From positions 1-5,679 of the forward strand of contig JAJRVA010000106.1 of the NCBI GenBank assembly GCA_024277485.1: a stretch of 5,679 nt of DNA, read 5' to 3'. Position 1 is the stretch's first letter. Every line of letters starts with the position of its first letter. The notes under the pieces are model-generated. The model saw only the letters and a list, made by a program, of their open reading frames with translations, had not been told where the DNA came from and searched no databases. This DNA is from Deltaproteobacteria bacterium (GTDB lineage Bacteria; Desulfobacterota; Desulfobulbia; Desulfobulbales; Desulfobulbaceae). Positions 4,825 through 5,679 of this stretch are shown here, piece by piece. Made by a program: the position numbers and the translations under genes.

Positions 4825-5679
4825 ATGGCTGACAACGAAAACACAACAAGCGGTTCATCAGAGGTTACGGCAGTAGGAACTGTTCATATAGCCCATGGTG
4901 CTGTCACGGCTGTCTCGACAGATGGAACAGAAAGAATACTGACTGCCGGCAGCCCGGTATTTGCCAACGAACAGGTCGTTACGGGACAGGACGGCATGGC
5001 ATCAATTTTTTTTAACGATACCGCCCAGACCCAGCTTGATATCGGCAGGGAATCCAGTGTAGTCCTTGATGAAGATGTCTATCTTGGTGTTCCCCCGGAA
5101 GACATCTCCGAAGTAAGCGCCGAGGTTGAAGAAATCCAGCAGGCATTGCAGGCAGGTGAGCTGGATCCCACGGCCACCTTGGAAGCACCTGCTGCCGGTG
5201 GTGGAATAGCCGCCGCTGGTGGTACCAGGCAAATCATTACTGAAAGCCAGGACCTTGATGAACAGGAAGTTACATCAGGTGCCGAGACAAGAGGTGTCGG
5301 ATATGACTTCCTGGATCCTGATATCCCTGAAACTGTAGGGGAAGTTTCTCCTGCGGCATCTTTTGTTCCTGGTGAACCTGATGAAGAACCTGGTGATACT
5401 GATACCGATACGGACACCGACACGGATACCGACACGGACACCGATACCGACACGGACACCGATACCGATACCGATTCGGATACTGACACGGACACCGATA
5501 CCGACACGGATACAGACACGGACACCGATACCGACACCGATACAGACACGGACACCGATTCGGACACCGATACCGACACCGATACGGACACGGATACCGA
5601 TACAGATACTGATACGGACACGGATACCGACACGGACACCGATACAGATACGGATACTGATACCGACACGGATACTGAC
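4825..5679 (+). CDS. LapA/BapA-like giant adhesin, N-terminal retention module and Asp-Thr repeat (partial, runs off the window end)
   Basis: 285 residues of an open frame with no stop. There is no Sec signal peptide, as expected for type I secretion, where the export signal is C-terminal. Residues about 15-88 (VGTVHIAHGAVTAVSTDG, ERILTAGSPVFANEQVVTG, a hydrophobic strand, then LDIGRESSVVLDEDVYL) match the pattern of LapA-type retention modules, which lodge in the TolC-like outer-membrane pore. Residues 104-125 (IQQALQAGELDP, then TLEAPAAGG) parallel the segment of LapA that precedes its di-alanine site; P122-A123-A124-G125 is the probable LapG cleavage motif. An acidic, Pro-rich linker (133-190) leads into a dipeptide repeat of 45 Asp-Thr and 2 Asp-Ser units from D191 to the edge. 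Bacterial Ig-like or other repeats, RTX motifs and the secretion signal would be expected downstream. Transporter and LapD/LapG genes are not in the window. The family is assigned from motif pattern, not from a search. Confidence 0.85.
   Translation, partial: MADNENTTSGSSEVTAVGTVHIAHGAVTAVSTDGTERILTAGSPVFANEQVVTGQDGMASIFFNDTAQTQLDIGRESSVVLDEDVYLGVPPEDISEVSAEVEEIQQALQAGELDPTATLEAPAAGGGIAAAGGTRQIITESQDLDEQEVTSGAETRGVGYDFLDPDIPETVGEVSPAASFVPGEPDEEPGDTDTDTDTDTDTDTDTDTDTDTDTDTDSDTDTDTDTDTDTDTDTDTDTDTDTDTDSDTDTDTDTDTDTDTDTDTDTDTDTDTDTDTDTDTDTDTD
5188..5199 (+). other. Putative LapG-type di-alanine cleavage site (PAAG)
   Basis: These codons read Pro-Ala-Ala-Gly (residues 122-125). In known LapA-like adhesins a LapG-family cysteine protease cuts between the two alanines of a (T/P/A)AAG motif placed shortly after an 'AG-DPT--LEA' segment; the same order is seen here. 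A second Ala-Ala-Gly occurs at residues 130-132 and is a less likely alternative. Confidence 0.65.
5395..5679 (+). repeat. Hexanucleotide repeat encoding (Asp-Thr)n, at least 47 units
   Basis: From 5395 to the window end every 6 bp reads GAY-ACN, except for two GAT-TCG (Asp-Ser) units at 5473-5478 and 5557-5562, which are exactly 14 units apart. Thr codons are mixed (21 ACC, 15 ACG, 5 ACT, 4 ACA). A longer period is visible at 5485-5514 and 5515-5544, two 30-bp blocks differing at one base. The array continues beyond the window. Unit gain or loss would keep the reading frame. Confidence 0.97.

Noticed and set aside
5079..5669. Minus-strand open frame encoding a Ser-Val repeat
   Set aside because: It is the complement of the Asp-Thr repeat; a hexameric repeat without stops keeps the opposite strand open. 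The plus frame has a ribosome binding site, a promoter and a recognisable N-terminal module.

Overview
The window holds two divergent transcription units separated by a 485-bp intergenic region. To the left, on the minus strand, is a compact three-gene signalling operon. On the plus strand, at the right edge, is the 5' end of a large surface-adhesin gene. No rRNA, tRNA, insertion sequence or CRISPR array is visible. Base composition is mixed. The combination of a sigma54-type activator with stacked Cys-bearing PAS domains and a kinase with a periplasmic CXXCH haem-type sensor resembles the signalling repertoire of Desulfobacterota (sulfate reducers and relatives). That assignment is an inference from gene content only; no taxonomic marker is present.

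Minus-strand operon, in order of transcription: (1) 4339-2240, a sigma54-dependent enhancer-binding protein with three tandem PAS domains, an AAA+ domain and a Fis-type helix-turn-helix, but no receiver domain. (2) After a 27-nt gap, 2212-215, a membrane histidine kinase whose periplasmic part looks like a Tll0287-like/DUF3365 domain with CLKCH, followed by PAS, a dimerisation/phosphoacceptor domain and an ATPase domain. (3) After an 11-nt gap, 203-1, the receiver domain of a response regulator cut by the window edge. The kinase and response regulator are a plausible cognate pair. The activator appears to sense by itself through its PAS domains. The operon as a whole points to redox or small-ligand sensing.

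Intergenic region 4340-4824: no convincing gene. It holds an 8-bp stem / 8-nt loop inverted repeat, a 12-bp perfect palindrome, and just downstream of that a sigma70-like promoter (TATAAT with a 4/6 -35 box) reading toward the adhesin.

Plus-strand gene 4825 to the window end: the N-terminus of a LapA/BapA-like giant adhesin. It has a retention module of about 90 residues and a PAAG di-alanine site of the kind cut by LapG-type periplasmic proteases. These are followed by an acidic linker and an uninterrupted Asp-Thr dipeptide repeat of at least 47 units that runs out of the window. In known LapA systems the N-terminal module plugs the outer-membrane TolC-like pore, and LapG cleavage, controlled by c-di-GMP through LapD, frees the adhesin from the cell. 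The most noteworthy element is this adhesin with its very long (DT)n spacer directly after the cleavage region, beside a divergent redox-type sensory operon that might control it.
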